From the NCBI RefSeq assembly GCF_014287585.1, contig NZ_JACOOJ010000011.1:52842-116841 (forward strand): a stretch of 64,000 bases of DNA, in the 5' to 3' direction. The translations under genes were made by a program, and so were the position numbers. Below the pieces are notes generated by a model. It saw only the letters and a list, made by a program, of their open reading frames with translations, was not told where the DNA came from and did not search any database. Below are positions 44,308-53,650 of the stretch, piece after piece. The DNA comes from Parabacteroides hominis (GTDB lineage Bacteria > Bacteroidota > Bacteroidia > Bacteroidales > Tannerellaceae). Every line of letters begins with the position of its first letter. Position 1 is the stretch's first letter.

Positions 44308-46731
44308 TTATTCGTAACGCAAGGACCGGGCCGGTTTGCTGAAGATAGTTTTGGCAGTTTGCCAGCCGATGGTCAGCAAAGAGATCACACACAATAAAAG
44401 AACCGGAACAAGGAAGAACCAGGCTTTCCAGTCTGTGCGGAACGAATAATGGTTTAGCCAGTCTCCCATGATCCAACCCGAAAGCGGAAGGGCGATGACA
44501 ACTGCAATCGCGATCAGGAGGAAAAACTCGCGTCCCAACTCATAGAAAAGCTGTATTCTGGAAGCTCCCAGAACCTTCCGGATACCCATCTCCCGAATAC
44601 GGGTAGAACAGGAGAACATAACCAGGACACCCAATCCCATACAAGAAATAAAGATCGCCAGTATCGCAAAGAGCGCAACAATCAACCCGAACACTTCATC
44701 CTGCCGGTATTGCTGGTCGAAGAACTGGTCGAGAAAGAAATAATCATAGCTGGAATCCGGGAAATAACGTTCCCACACCCCTTCTACCTGCTTCACAAGG
44801 TCACGCGGGTTACCGTTTTCCATTACGACGGAGATATAACGTTGTTTCATCCAACTCAACTTCTCATGCAAGGCAAACAGGATCGGCGTATAATCTTTGT
44901 TAAGCGACTGCTGGTGGTAGTCTTTCACCACCCCGATAATCTGCATCGGCTGGTCGACGGTTTCGACAGACAGGCGTTGCCCCAAAGCAGCATCCGCCGA
45001 CTCAAAACCTAACGTGCGGACAGCCGACTCGTTCAGGACGATCTTATACACATCTCCCCCGTAATCTTCGGAGAAACCGCGCCCGGCAACGAACTTCAGA
45101 TCGTAAGCACCCAGGAAATACTCGTCGCAGTTCAGCATCTCCAACAGGCGCGTCTGCTTCGTCACATCGCTTTCGCGGACGATGGACAGGAAGTCGGTCA
45201 CTTCCGTTCCCGGTACTGCGCCCGAAACCGTCACACCTTTGACTGCAGGCAGCAAGGCGACCTCTTTTTTAAACGCCTGCAACTTCATCGCCAGCTCCTC
45301 GCATTGTGCCGGGAATTTAAGAACCAGCGTCTGGTCTACACGCACTCCCAAAGAGGCATTACGCATATATTGAAGCTGCGCATACACGATCAACGTCCCG
45401 CAAAGCAACACCAAAGAAGCCGTATATTGCAACACCACCAGAACCTTACGGGTGACTGTCGCCCCACGCGTATGGGTAAACTTCCCTTTCAGCATCCGGA
45501 TCGGCTTGATGCCGGACAAGACAGTTGCCGGATAAAAGCCGGACAGAAACACACCGGCGGCAAAGATCAGCAGGAGATACCATCCCAACGAAGTCGTAAA
45601 CCAAACGGAAAAACTCAGATCCCGTCCCGTCAGGTTATTGAATGCAGGCATCAACGCCTCCATCAGCCCGACGGCGAGGATAAATGCGATGCTGTTCGTC
45701 ACCAGCGATTCGAAAAGGAACTGGGAAACAACCTGCCTCCGGCTCGCCCCCGAAGCCCGGCGAATCCCGATCTCCTTCGCACGCTCCATCGAACGCGCCA
45801 CCGTCATATTGATATAATTAATCCAGGCAATGCAAAGAATGGCAAGCGCCGTACAGATCAAGACCCAGATGGAAGAGCGGTTCCCCTTCACCTCCGGCTC
45901 ATACGCTTTCTGCGGATTCAGGTGGATATCGCGGAGATTCGTCAACTGGATCGCCCAGGTTTTATTCTTCAACGCCTCTTCCGTCTTATACTTCTCAGCC
46001 ATCGCTGGAAAATCTTCTTCCACCTGCGTTTTCAGATTCGCCGACTTCAGCAGGACATACGAATAGACTTCGTGGCGATACCAATACTCGTCCATCCACT
46101 TCGGGAGCGTCTTGTAAGAGATCAGTAGATTATAGCGAATATGCGTATTGACCGGCATATCCTCCATGATGCCGGTCACCTCGCAGGCTTCCTCCCCGAT
46201 ATTACTGCGGAAAATCAGGATTTTTCCGATCGGATCCGCTCCCTTGAAATATTTGCGGGCGATACGTTCGGTGATAACCACCTTGTTCGGTCCGTCCAGG
46301 CAGCTCTCTTTATTTCCTTTCAGCAGTTTGAAGTCAAAGAAATCGAAGAAGTTGGCCTCTGCATAGCCGATGCCGATCTCGCGATAGAGCAGTTCGTTGT
46401 ATTTCACGACCTGTTCCGGAAAATACTGGCTTCCGACGCGGGTGTAATCCTCGACGGCACTCATATTCTGCTTCATGGCCGTGGCATAACCGGCAGACGA
46501 ACTGGCCCAATCGTCCGTCAGCTCCCCATTCTCATAGAAGCGGGCTTCGACACGGAAAATACGATCCTGCCGGCTGTGCATGTCGTCATAGCTGTATTCG
46601 AAAGCCACGTACGTCAGGATCAGCAGGGCAGCCGCCATGCCGATCGCCAGACCGACTATATTGATGGCGCTGAATCCTTTCTTTTTGGTAAGGCTGCGCC
46701 ACGCACTGTTCCAATAGTTTGTTACTATCAT
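44308..46731 (-). CDS. ABC transporter permease, FtsX/MacB-like
   Basis: From the ATG at 46731 the protein has 807 aa. The first helix (NIVGLAIGMAAALLILTYVAF) is followed by a MacB-type periplasmic domain, an FtsX three-helix block with RAKEIGIRRASGASRRQVV, a second periplasmic domain, and a final FtsX block with IREMGIRKVLGASRIQLFYELGREF. This duplicated form is typical of Bacteroidetes. It works with the ATPase encoded just upstream, and with the adaptor and TolC-like genes, in an MacAB-type envelope export system. The cargo is unknown. Confidence 0.9.
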   Translation of the reverse strand: MIVTNYWNSAWRSLTKKKGFSAINIVGLAIGMAAALLILTYVAFEYSYDDMHSRQDRIFRVEARFYENGELTDDWASSSAGYATAMKQNMSAVEDYTRVGSQYFPEQVVKYNELLYREIGIGYAEANFFDFFDFKLLKGNKESCLDGPNKVVITERIARKYFKGADPIGKILIFRSNIGEEACEVTGIMEDMPVNTHIRYNLLISYKTLPKWMDEYWYRHEVYSYVLLKSANLKTQVEEDFPAMAEKYKTEEALKNKTWAIQLTNLRDIHLNPQKAYEPEVKGNRSSIWVLICTALAILCIAWINYINMTVARSMERAKEIGIRRASGASRRQVVSQFLFESLVTNSIAFILAVGLMEALMPAFNNLTGRDLSFSVWFTTSLGWYLLLIFAAGVFLSGFYPATVLSGIKPIRMLKGKFTHTRGATVTRKVLVVLQYTASLVLLCGTLIVYAQLQYMRNASLGVRVDQTLVLKFPAQCEELAMKLQAFKKEVALLPAVKGVTVSGAVPGTEVTDFLSIVRESDVTKQTRLLEMLNCDEYFLGAYDLKFVAGRGFSEDYGGDVYKIVLNESAVRTLGFESADAALGQRLSVETVDQPMQIIGVVKDYHQQSLNKDYTPILFALHEKLSWMKQRYISVVMENGNPRDLVKQVEGVWERYFPDSSYDYFFLDQFFDQQYRQDEVFGLIVALFAILAIFISCMGLGVLVMFSCSTRIREMGIRKVLGASRIQLFYELGREFFLLIAIAVVIALPLSGWIMGDWLNHYSFRTDWKAWFFLVPVLLLCVISLLTIGWQTAKTIFSKPARSLRYE

Positions 46732-46759
46732 GGTGATAAAGATTTTCAAAGATGAATAT

Positions 46760-47422
46760 TCAAGAAACGATCCGCCCGTCCAAAAGATGGATGATCCGGT
46801 GCGCGAAACCGGCATCCCGTTCCGAGTGGGTGACCATGACGATCGTCGTCCCCTGCTTATTCAGTTCGCGAAGCAATTCCATCACCTCCGCCCCGTTCGT
46901 CGAATCCAGGTTACCCGTCGGTTCGTCGGCGAGGATCAGCGGGCAGTCCGTCACCACGGCGCGGGCGATAGCGACACGCTGCTGCTGTCCGCCAGATAGC
47001 TGTTGCGGGAAATGCCCGGCACGATGTGCGATGTTCATCCGGTCGAGGACCTCCATCACTTTCTGCCTGCGTTCGGACTTCCGCCCGCCGAGATAAACCA
47101 AGGGCAGTTCCACATTCTCGAAGACCGTCAACTCGTCTATCAGGTTGAAGCTCTGGAAGACGAAGCCGATATTTCCTTTGCGGAAAGCCGTCAACTGGCT
47201 CTCTCCCATCTTGTCCACCTCCTTGCCGTTAAAGAAGTATTTGCCGGAAGTCGGCGAGTCGAGCGTACCTAAGATATTCAGCAAGGTCGACTTGCCACAG
47301 CCCGAAGGTCCCATAATAGCGACAAATTCACCTTGTTTGATCTCAAGGTTCACCTCGTTCAATGCTTTCGTCTGCACCTCTTCGGTGGTGAAGACCATAG
47401 ACAGATTCTCTGTTTTAATCAT
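46760..47422 (-). CDS. ABC transporter ATP-binding protein, LolD/MacB-like
   Basis: The protein has 220 aa. The Walker A motif is GPSGCGKSTLLNILGTLD, the signature motif LSGGQQQRVAIARA, Walker B ILADEPTGNLD, and the switch His lies in MVTHSERDA. All catalytic elements are intact. It energises the permease encoded 28 bp downstream. Both lie in a leftward operon behind the adaptor and TolC-like genes. Confidence 0.93.
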   Translation of the reverse strand: MIKTENLSMVFTTEEVQTKALNEVNLEIKQGEFVAIMGPSGCGKSTLLNILGTLDSPTSGKYFFNGKEVDKMGESQLTAFRKGNIGFVFQSFNLIDELTVFENVELPLVYLGGRKSERRQKVMEVLDRMNIAHRAGHFPQQLSGGQQQRVAIARAVVTDCPLILADEPTGNLDSTNGAEVMELLRELNKQGTTIVMVTHSERDAGFAHRIIHLLDGRIVS

Positions 47423-47434
47423 AAAGCAAATATA

Positions 47435-48697
47435 TTATTTTAGTATCAGTTTCTCGTTATCCCCAAACAAGTCATATCCGGAAATAATCACCTTCTCCCC
47501 CGGTTGCAGCCCTTCCACGACCTCGTAATACTGCGGGTTCTGGCGACCGATGCGGACAGGGCGGCGACGAGCCGTCTTTTCTTCTTCATCTACTACATAC
47601 ATGTATTCGCCGCCGCTTGCCTGATAGAAGCTTCCACGTGGAACAATCACCGTCTGCACGGGATCGCCCAGCTGCAGGTTCAGGTGGTAGGTTTGTCCGG
47701 CACGTATATTCTCCGGGCGTCCGGAGACAAAATGCAGGTCGGTGCGAAACTGTCCTTCCCGCACTTCGGGATAGACCTTCGTCACTTCCATATCGTATTT
47801 CTTTCCTTCGCGTTCGAAGCTCGCTGGAAGGCCGGGCATGACACGTTCCACGTAATGCTCGTCGATCTTGGCTTCCACCTTCAGTTCGGGCGTGATCACC
47901 TGGCCGATACGTTCGCCCTGGGCGATGGACTGGCCGATCTGTGCCTCCAAGTTACCCAACTGCCCGTCGACGGGAGCCTTCACCTTCAGGTTTTCCAGAC
48001 GCTCACGAACCAGGGCGAGGCTCTTCTTCATATTCCGGATGTTCTCGTCCAGGCTCTGCAACTGGCTGCTGCGGAACAGGTCGTCCTGCTCGATCCGTTC
48101 GTCCACCACAGTCAATTGTCCGAGGGCGGCTTCATAATCTTCCTGTGCCTGCAAATAGTCTTCGCGGGACAACAGATTCTTCTTGTACAAGCGTTCGTAC
48201 TGCCTGAAACGGCGTTCCTTCTGCACCAATTCCTTGCCCAGGCCGATGCGGTCCTGTTTCAGCCGGAGATGTTCCTGCTCCATGCTGAGGCGGGTGTTAC
48301 GGAGTTCGTTCTCCTGATAGGCCAGGTCGGCTTCGCTCTGCAGGATGCCGATATTCAGGAGCGGATTGCTGAGACGCAGGATCACGTCGCCCGCCCGAAC
48401 CTGCGTTCCTTCCTCGATCAGGCGTTCTTCGACACGACCGCCTTCGATGGCATCGAGATAGATGATACGGTCCGGCAACACCTGCCCGATGACACGGATA
48501 TAGTCGTTGAACTCTCCTTTCTGCACGGTGGCGATCGTAATACGATCTTTCTCCACCTTCATGGAAGAAGAAGTGTCGCGAAAGATGAACCAAAGTAGGC
48601 AAAACAACACGGCAGCGGCTCCTGCCACGGCATAAATGTGTTTCTTCTGAAACCGGGACTTCCGCTCGATACGGGTATCCATATTATTATTCATCAT
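47435..48697 (-). CDS. HlyD/MacA-type periplasmic adaptor protein
   Basis: The protein has 420 aa. One N-terminal membrane anchor (about 20-40) is followed by a split lipoyl/barrel-sandwich domain (IEEGTQVRAGDVILRL), a long coiled-coil hairpin (about 105-225, with LGKELVQKERRFRQYERLYKK), beta-barrel and membrane-proximal domains (GLQPGEKVIISGYDLFG). It bridges the inner-membrane ABC transporter and the outer-membrane TolC-like channel encoded on either side. Confidence 0.92.
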   Translation of the reverse strand: MMNNNMDTRIERKSRFQKKHIYAVAGAAAVLFCLLWFIFRDTSSSMKVEKDRITIATVQKGEFNDYIRVIGQVLPDRIIYLDAIEGGRVEERLIEEGTQVRAGDVILRLSNPLLNIGILQSEADLAYQENELRNTRLSMEQEHLRLKQDRIGLGKELVQKERRFRQYERLYKKNLLSREDYLQAQEDYEAALGQLTVVDERIEQDDLFRSSQLQSLDENIRNMKKSLALVRERLENLKVKAPVDGQLGNLEAQIGQSIAQGERIGQVITPELKVEAKIDEHYVERVMPGLPASFEREGKKYDMEVTKVYPEVREGQFRTDLHFVSGRPENIRAGQTYHLNLQLGDPVQTVIVPRGSFYQASGGEYMYVVDEEEKTARRRPVRIGRQNPQYYEVVEGLQPGEKVIISGYDLFGDNEKLILK

Positions 48698-48717
48698 TAT
48701 TTACTATTATTTTATTG

Positions 48718-50091
48718 TTACTTTTGCCTTGATCCTAAGGTAACGAACACCCCGGTTCTATAAAAATCCACCAACCTCCTCTTCAACTCATACTGCAACC
48801 GCGTGCGGGTCAACTCCGCCTTTGCCATGATGTAAAGATTCCGTTTCTCCATCAGTTCGAAGACGGAGATCATTCCCTCTTCCCATTTCTCCTCGCTCTC
48901 TTTCAGTGTGATGGTGGAAGTGCGAAGCTGTTCGAGCGCCTGCCGGTGTTCCTCGACAGCAGCCCGGAGGGAAAGGCAGGCGTCGTCTATATCCTTATAA
49001 AGACTCAGGCGTTGTTGTTCGTTCTCGTTCTGTATCCTTTGCAGGCGGAAACGCTCCTTCCGGACACCCGTCAGGCGTGAAAGTCCGCTGAACAAAGGCA
49101 GCGAGACGCTCACGCCGATATATTTGTTCATGTTATTCTTCAACTGGTCTTTGATCGGAACGATCTCACCCAAGTCATTCCGTTCCGTGTCGTAGTAACC
49201 GGAATAGAGGCTGAACTCCGCCCTGATGGAAGGAGAAAAAGCACCGGACGCCATCGCCAACGACTTGCGGGAGGCTTTCTCCCTCAACTCCATAGCCCGG
49301 AATTCAGGCAGGGATGTTTCGGAAGCCGCATAGATCTCGTTGGAATCTAAGACAGGGAGCAAGGGAAGTTCGCCCTCCCCGCCGGGAGAGATCGCCAGCG
49401 TATCGGCATCCCGCATATTCAATAATTCTTTCAAGGCAAGCAAGGAGAGACGGCAACCGTTCGCCTTCACCGTCTCCTGATAAATATCGGATTGCAGGCG
49501 CGCTTTCACCTCCTGCAAATCGGAAGGGGAACGCATGCCCAGATCCACATATTCGAGCATCTGCTCATGATAGCGTTCGCTCAACTTCCGCTGTTCGACA
49601 GCGAGCTGATACATCTTCTCGTCGAAACAGAGACGAAAGAAAGCATCCATCACCTCAAAGGCAATCCGGTTCTCCTCGATTTTCTCCGTAAGTCCACCGA
49701 TTTGTTTGTTCAGTTTGCGGAACTGCAACCGGTTGACGCGCGTAAAGCCGTCGAACACCGGAAGCGAGACATTCAATCCCATCGTACTCTCTAAGAAGGA
49801 AGAGGAAGTATAGAGGTTCGTTTTCGGATCGACCGAACGCCCCAAACGTTTGCCCAATGCGCCGGTGGCGCTCACCGAAGGCAGGAAATCGCCATAGGCG
49901 GCGGTAAGGTCTTCCCCGGCAATCCGTGTATCCAGGCGGCTATTCCGTACGCGGTAGTTCTGTTCGACGGCATAGCGCATGCAGTCGTCCACCGTCCAAC
50001 CGGACTGTGCCTGCAAACAACCTGACGGAGCCAGGAAGACGAGAAGGAAAAGAGATAAGCCTCGTTTAATCGTTATTTGTGCATTCATCAT
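48718..50091 (-). CDS. TolC-family outer membrane channel protein
   Basis: From the ATG at 50091 (or 50088) the protein has about 457 aa. A signal peptide (FLLVFLAPSGCLQAQ) is followed by two outer-membrane-efflux repeats of coiled helices, with the typical WTVDDCMRYAVEQNYRVRNS start and a VSLPLFSGLSRLTGVRKER repeat. It forms the trimeric exit duct for the export system encoded downstream. An upstream in-frame ATG at 50211 would add 40 residues before the signal peptide and is rejected. It is the first gene of the operon. Confidence 0.9.
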   Translation of the reverse strand: MMNAQITIKRGLSLFLLVFLAPSGCLQAQSGWTVDDCMRYAVEQNYRVRNSRLDTRIAGEDLTAAYGDFLPSVSATGALGKRLGRSVDPKTNLYTSSSFLESTMGLNVSLPVFDGFTRVNRLQFRKLNKQIGGLTEKIEENRIAFEVMDAFFRLCFDEKMYQLAVEQRKLSERYHEQMLEYVDLGMRSPSDLQEVKARLQSDIYQETVKANGCRLSLLALKELLNMRDADTLAISPGGEGELPLLPVLDSNEIYAASETSLPEFRAMELREKASRKSLAMASGAFSPSIRAEFSLYSGYYDTERNDLGEIVPIKDQLKNNMNKYIGVSVSLPLFSGLSRLTGVRKERFRLQRIQNENEQQRLSLYKDIDDACLSLRAAVEEHRQALEQLRTSTITLKESEEKWEEGMISVFELMEKRNLYIMAKAELTRTRLQYELKRRLVDFYRTGVFVTLGSRQK

Positions 50092-50301
50092 GACAGAAAG
50101 GGCGCAAACGGCGTGCCAGAAATATAACACACAGACAATCAACGGCATTCCAAAAATCATTCCCGCCAACCGTCCAATTTTTGGACGCCCGGACGTCCAA
50201 TTTTTTGACACTCCCCTTCTCCCGCCTCCGGCAGAACCATGTCTTTCCGTCTACCGTCACATTTTTTGTTCCATGGACATGGCCGTCAGACAAGGCAATC
50301 G

Positions 50302-50685
50302 CTACAGAACCAGTTCCCTGAACAGTGTCTCCAACGTTTGGTTCAGGTCATCGGAGAAGCCCGGATGCGGACGTGAAGTCTGGATAGAAGCACTCCGAAC
50401 GGCTGTCAGCCAGCGGAACCGTTCCGGGATATCCAGGGCGGCGATAGGACCGCCTTCTTTCGCGCCGGAGCAGATTTTGTCGAAAACATGCAGATTGGCA
50501 AACAACGATTCACGGTCCAACTCAGAAGAAAACAGATTCAACTTGTCCTCGTCTACCTTATAAAGCGCCTTGATATACTTCGCTCTTTTCGAGAACAGAA
50601 TAATTCCCACATTGAAGAACTCCTCGCGTTCTACTCTGGGGACCAGACGGATAACGGCATATTCATATAAGTGCTTTCCTTGCAT
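50302..50685 (-). CDS. DUF3037 domain protein
   Basis: The protein has 127 aa. It begins YEYAVIRLVPRVEREEFFNVGIILFSKRAKYI, the recognisable DUF3037 core. The function is not known. It overlaps the HipA-like kinase gene by 23 bp, an arrangement seen widely, so the two probably act together. Confidence 0.85.
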   Translation of the reverse strand: MQGKHLYEYAVIRLVPRVEREEFFNVGIILFSKRAKYIKALYKVDEDKLNLFSSELDRESLFANLHVFDKICSGAKEGGPIAALDIPERFRWLTAVRSASIQTSRPHPGFSDDLNQTLETLFRELVL

Positions 50686-51448
50686 CCTGTGCTTCTTTTA
50701 TAAATGTTTCGGAATGTGCCAGTCTCTCACATAAGAACCGGATATAAATTTCTCTTATTTCTTGCGGCGTACCGGGGCTTTCGCTCCAATGCAACCAGTC
50801 GTCGGGGATCAGAGCTACGATCTCCCGTATCTTCTCTTCCGTCAGCAGACGTTTCATATCTGCATTTGCCTCTTCCAGCCGGGAAGCTTCGGGCAACAGC
50901 ACGTGATCTTTGATCTGCACGAAAGGGCTCACGGCATGTTTTTGCCAGTTCACCCACGAGTAATGGAAATAGAGCGAAGCGCCATGATCGATCAGCCACA
51001 GTTCCTTATGCCACATCAGCATGTTGGTATTCCGGAATGTACGGTCTACATTGGTCAGGAATGCATCCAGCCACACGATGCGGGATGCCGACTCAGACCC
51101 GACCTTCGTCACTACCGGATCGAAGGTGAGAGCTCCCGACAGAAAATGCAGTCCGAGGTTCAATCCCCGGCTACCTTGCAGCAAATCCTGGATTTCCTCG
51201 TCACCTTCGGTACGTCCGAAAGCCTCGTCCAGGTTCAAAAAGACCAGTTCGGGAACCCGGAAACCAAGTGCACGGGCTATTTCGCCGCCAATCAGTTCGG
51301 CTATCAGCGCTTTCGTCCCGTGGCCTGCCCCGCGAAACTTCACGACATATTTAAACTCGTCATCAGCTTCCGCCAATGCCGGCAACGATCCGCCTTCCCG
51401 AAGAGGCATGATATAGCGCGTCACATTCTCTGTTCGTAATTCCATCAC
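50663..51448 (-). CDS. HipA-like kinase family protein
   Basis: The protein has 261 aa, shorter than E. coli HipA (440 aa) and without its N-terminal subdomain. The catalytic-loop-like NVDRTFRNTNMLMWH and the metal-binding LIDHGASLYFH match the HipA/CtkA-like protein kinase fold, with an ATP-site-like YVVKFRGAGHGTKALIAELIGGEIA at the N-terminus. Its partner is DUF3037, not HipB, so a classic toxin-antitoxin role is not shown. A -7 element on the minus strand (complement of 51651-51658) within the 104-bp repeat could drive it. Confidence 0.8.
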   Translation of the reverse strand: MMELRTENVTRYIMPLREGGSLPALAEADDEFKYVVKFRGAGHGTKALIAELIGGEIARALGFRVPELVFLNLDEAFGRTEGDEEIQDLLQGSRGLNLGLHFLSGALTFDPVVTKVGSESASRIVWLDAFLTNVDRTFRNTNMLMWHKELWLIDHGASLYFHYSWVNWQKHAVSPFVQIKDHVLLPEASRLEEANADMKRLLTEEKIREIVALIPDDWLHWSESPGTPQEIREIYIRFLCERLAHSETFIKEAQDARKALI

Positions 51449-51802
51449 ATTCCAGTAATTTGAAGATAAAGATACACGTTCTTTTTAAAGAAACGAAGGG
51501 TGTACATAAAATATAACAAGACTCGTCATATGAAAGATAAAAGAAAAAGGGGAAAAGAAACCCCTATAAACAATTAAAGGCTGTCTCACGACAACCCCTA
51601 ACCAACTTTGTTAACCTTAAATCTAATACTATTATGAAAAAACCACAATGCAAAGATACATGCGTCAAGCCCGTTTGTCAAGCCTTTTACAGACAATATA
51701 TGTTAAGCCAGAAAGAACTTTGCAATAAAAAGTGTTACGAAAGACAAAACTTCATACAATGGAATCAAATTCTGCTAAAATTAACATTTTAACCGCTCTT
51801 TT
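51449..51802. other. Intergenic region upstream of the HipA-like kinase gene
   Basis: The region holds the first copy of the 104-bp repeat (51556-51659). A 52-codon plus-strand ORF (51634-51792) with five Cys starts inside the repeat but is probably fortuitous, since the second repeat copy has only 17 codons. Otherwise AT-rich with nothing recognisable. Confidence 0.55.
51556..51659 (-). repeat. 104-bp repeat, copy 1, with minus-strand promoter and hairpin
   Basis: It is identical to 56080-56183 except for one base. Read on the minus strand it begins with the -7 element TATCTTTG (complement of 51651-51658). Later it has a stem GGTTGTC/GACAGCC closed by the loop GTGA, followed by a T-rich stretch. 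The stem pairs fully only in minus-strand RNA (via G-U), while the plus strand has C-A mismatches. It lies in the leader region of the HipA-like kinase gene. Confidence 0.75.
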
Positions 51803-52600
51803 TTAAAGAGAAAGACGTTCTTTCAGGAGCTTATAACCGGCATTGCTTGCCCGCAAACAAACTCCGCTTTTCAAACGAACCTGGTAATTCTCTTTCCCGA
51901 ACAGTTCCACTCGCAAAATCTGTTCGGTATTGACAATGCAAGAACGGTGAATCCGCACAAACAGCGCAGGCGGAAGATGTGTTTCAAAATATTTCATCGT
52001 CTGTTCCTTCACATACTGGCCATCCGGAGTAAAAAGTGTCACATAATCACCTCCGGCTTGCAGGTATAACAGTTCTTCGAGATGGATGATATGAATGCGG
52101 GAACCGTCTTTTACCGATACGCGATCCAGAAAAGTTTCATCTACAGGAACTGCATCTTCTTGTTCCTCATTTGCCTCTATTCCGGGTATCTCTTCAAAAT
52201 CCGGCTCATCTGTCCGGTTCATCCGATACCATTGCAGCAGTATAATCCAGCATAATACGCCAAAAACCAGTCGAAGGGAAACACTATCCATAAAACCACC
52301 GTCACTTCCCTGTTCCAAAAGAACCTGTAGCTCAAAAGCACCTGCCAGACTGATCGCCTGAACCAATACCGCCAATGCGATCTGGATCTGCAGAGCATGA
52401 ATAGTCCCGTCAATATACCCGTACAGGAAACCGGCGACAGCCAATAATCCGACAGAGACCAAACCATCCAGACAAGCCATCCACATCTCTTCTCCTCCAT
52501 AGCAGAACAGGAGCCATGAATAAATCATCCAAGCCATAACCGCCAGGGAAATCCCCACCACGCGATTTATGACCGACTCTATAAATGGATGCGTCTGCAT
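51803..52600 (-). CDS. LytTR-family DNA-binding protein with membrane domain
   Basis: The protein has 265 aa. Four hydrophobic helices (about 10-130) are followed by an acidic linker and a LytTR domain (about 155-265) with SRIHIIHLEELLYLQAGGDYVTLF and FVRIHRSCIVNTEQI. It is a membrane-bound transcription regulator without a receiver domain. It is 3 bp downstream of the LiaF-like gene and so forms an operon with it. Confidence 0.88.
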   Translation of the reverse strand: MQTHPFIESVINRVVGISLAVMAWMIYSWLLFCYGGEEMWMACLDGLVSVGLLAVAGFLYGYIDGTIHALQIQIALAVLVQAISLAGAFELQVLLEQGSDGGFMDSVSLRLVFGVLCWIILLQWYRMNRTDEPDFEEIPGIEANEEQEDAVPVDETFLDRVSVKDGSRIHIIHLEELLYLQAGGDYVTLFTPDGQYVKEQTMKYFETHLPPALFVRIHRSCIVNTEQILRVELFGKENYQVRLKSGVCLRASNAGYKLLKERLSL

Positions 52601-52603
52601 AAA

Positions 52604-53365
52604 TCAACTTTTAAACTCGATACCTCCGAAAGAAACTTTTCCCCTCACGACCAAAATGTGCTCCTTGTCTATCTCCACAGACGAATTATAGCGTTTATCG
52701 TCACATCCGCCGATAAATGCATCTATCTGCGTCTGCAAATTCCAGTCCGACGGCAAATAAATCTCGACACCTCCAAAAGTACAGTCGATATCTATAAACG
52801 TCCGGGGAGCTTCCAGCTTGCTCCGTCGCAAATCCAGGACAGTTCCGCCAAACGCATTTTTAATCTGTGCCCCTTTGAACACCGGGTCCAGGACAATCTG
52901 CTGAACCGATCCGAAAGTATTGTCCGATACGACAAAACCGTCTTCAGAGCTATATATCTCTTTTGCATACTCCGGCCTTCTCTTATCCCAATGGCTATTA
53001 AAGCGGTGACGTTTCGGCTTAAAGAGAATCATGATTCCCACCAAAATAAGCAGAACCGGCCAGAACATCCCGGCCCATTCACCTTCTATCCCGCTTATTT
53101 CCGGCAACAGGAAATAGGCTCCTATGGCAATCGTAATCACTCCCCCGAAGAAATGCCGCTTGATCAAATTGACAACACCGACCACAATCAGCAACATCTG
53201 CCAGGAAACCAGGATGTGAAACAGATAAGAATCGATTATCCCGAAATTCCGCCCAAGAAACAACAAACCGACTATAATAAATATAACAGCCGTCACAATT
53301 GTATTCAGTTTACTGTGGCTGGGATAACCACCTCTGACAAAATCCCCTTGTTGATTCGTTCTCAT
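52604..53365 (-). CDS. LiaF-like membrane protein (DUF5668 plus LiaF C-terminal-like domain)
   Basis: The protein has 253 aa. About four membrane helices (residues 20-115, with FIIVGLLFLGRNFGII) are followed by a cytoplasmic or periplasmic beta-helix-like domain (about 150-253) with FGSVQQIVLDPVFKGAQIKNAFGGTVLDLRRSK and TFGGVEIYLPSDWNLQ. In Firmicutes LiaF inhibits a cell-envelope stress kinase. Here it is coupled to a LytTR regulator instead of LiaRS. A regulator of envelope stress is a reasonable inference. Confidence 0.8.
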   Translation of the reverse strand: MRTNQQGDFVRGGYPSHSKLNTIVTAVIFIIVGLLFLGRNFGIIDSYLFHILVSWQMLLIVVGVVNLIKRHFFGGVITIAIGAYFLLPEISGIEGEWAGMFWPVLLILVGIMILFKPKRHRFNSHWDKRRPEYAKEIYSSEDGFVVSDNTFGSVQQIVLDPVFKGAQIKNAFGGTVLDLRRSKLEAPRTFIDIDCTFGGVEIYLPSDWNLQTQIDAFIGGCDDKRYNSSVEIDKEHILVVRGKVSFGGIEFKS

Positions 53366-53515
53366 ACTCGTACATTTTTAATTTGTTGCAAAACTACCGC
53401 CACACAACCACTTACACAATAGAAAAACGGCCAGTAGCGGCTAAATCCCGGCGAATAACGGAATATTCCCGATAAAAAAGGCATTGATAGCCTCTCCAAA
53501 GATATTCATTCGATC

Positions 53516-53546
53516 TTTGTTAATGCCCCAAAATTCCATATATTTG
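53516..53546 (+). promoter_or_regulatory. Complete primary-sigma promoter for the Gfo/Idh/MocA gene
   Basis: TTTG at 53516-53519 (-33), a 19-bp spacer and TATATTTG at 53539-53546 (-7) match both Bacteroidetes consensus boxes. Transcription would start near 53553, which rules out the upstream ATG at 53549. Confidence 0.75.
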
Positions 53547-53650
53547 CAATGTTCGGAGGAACTATTCGAGAAAATTCAAGTATGACCGAATATGAAATCA
53601 TCGAAAATCTAAAAACAAGCCACGAAAAAACATACAAAATATCATTTACT

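Noticed and set aside
44186..44476. 96-codon minus-strand ORF overlapping the ABC permease end
   Set aside because: It runs through the perfect inverted repeat and the permease 3' end. Only its last codons, from 44230, resemble a real small protein, listed as a pseudogene.
51634..51792. 52-codon Cys-containing ORF beginning in the 104-bp repeat
   Set aside because: The second repeat copy keeps the ATG but stops after 17 codons, so coding is not conserved. The repeat is better explained as minus-strand RNA.
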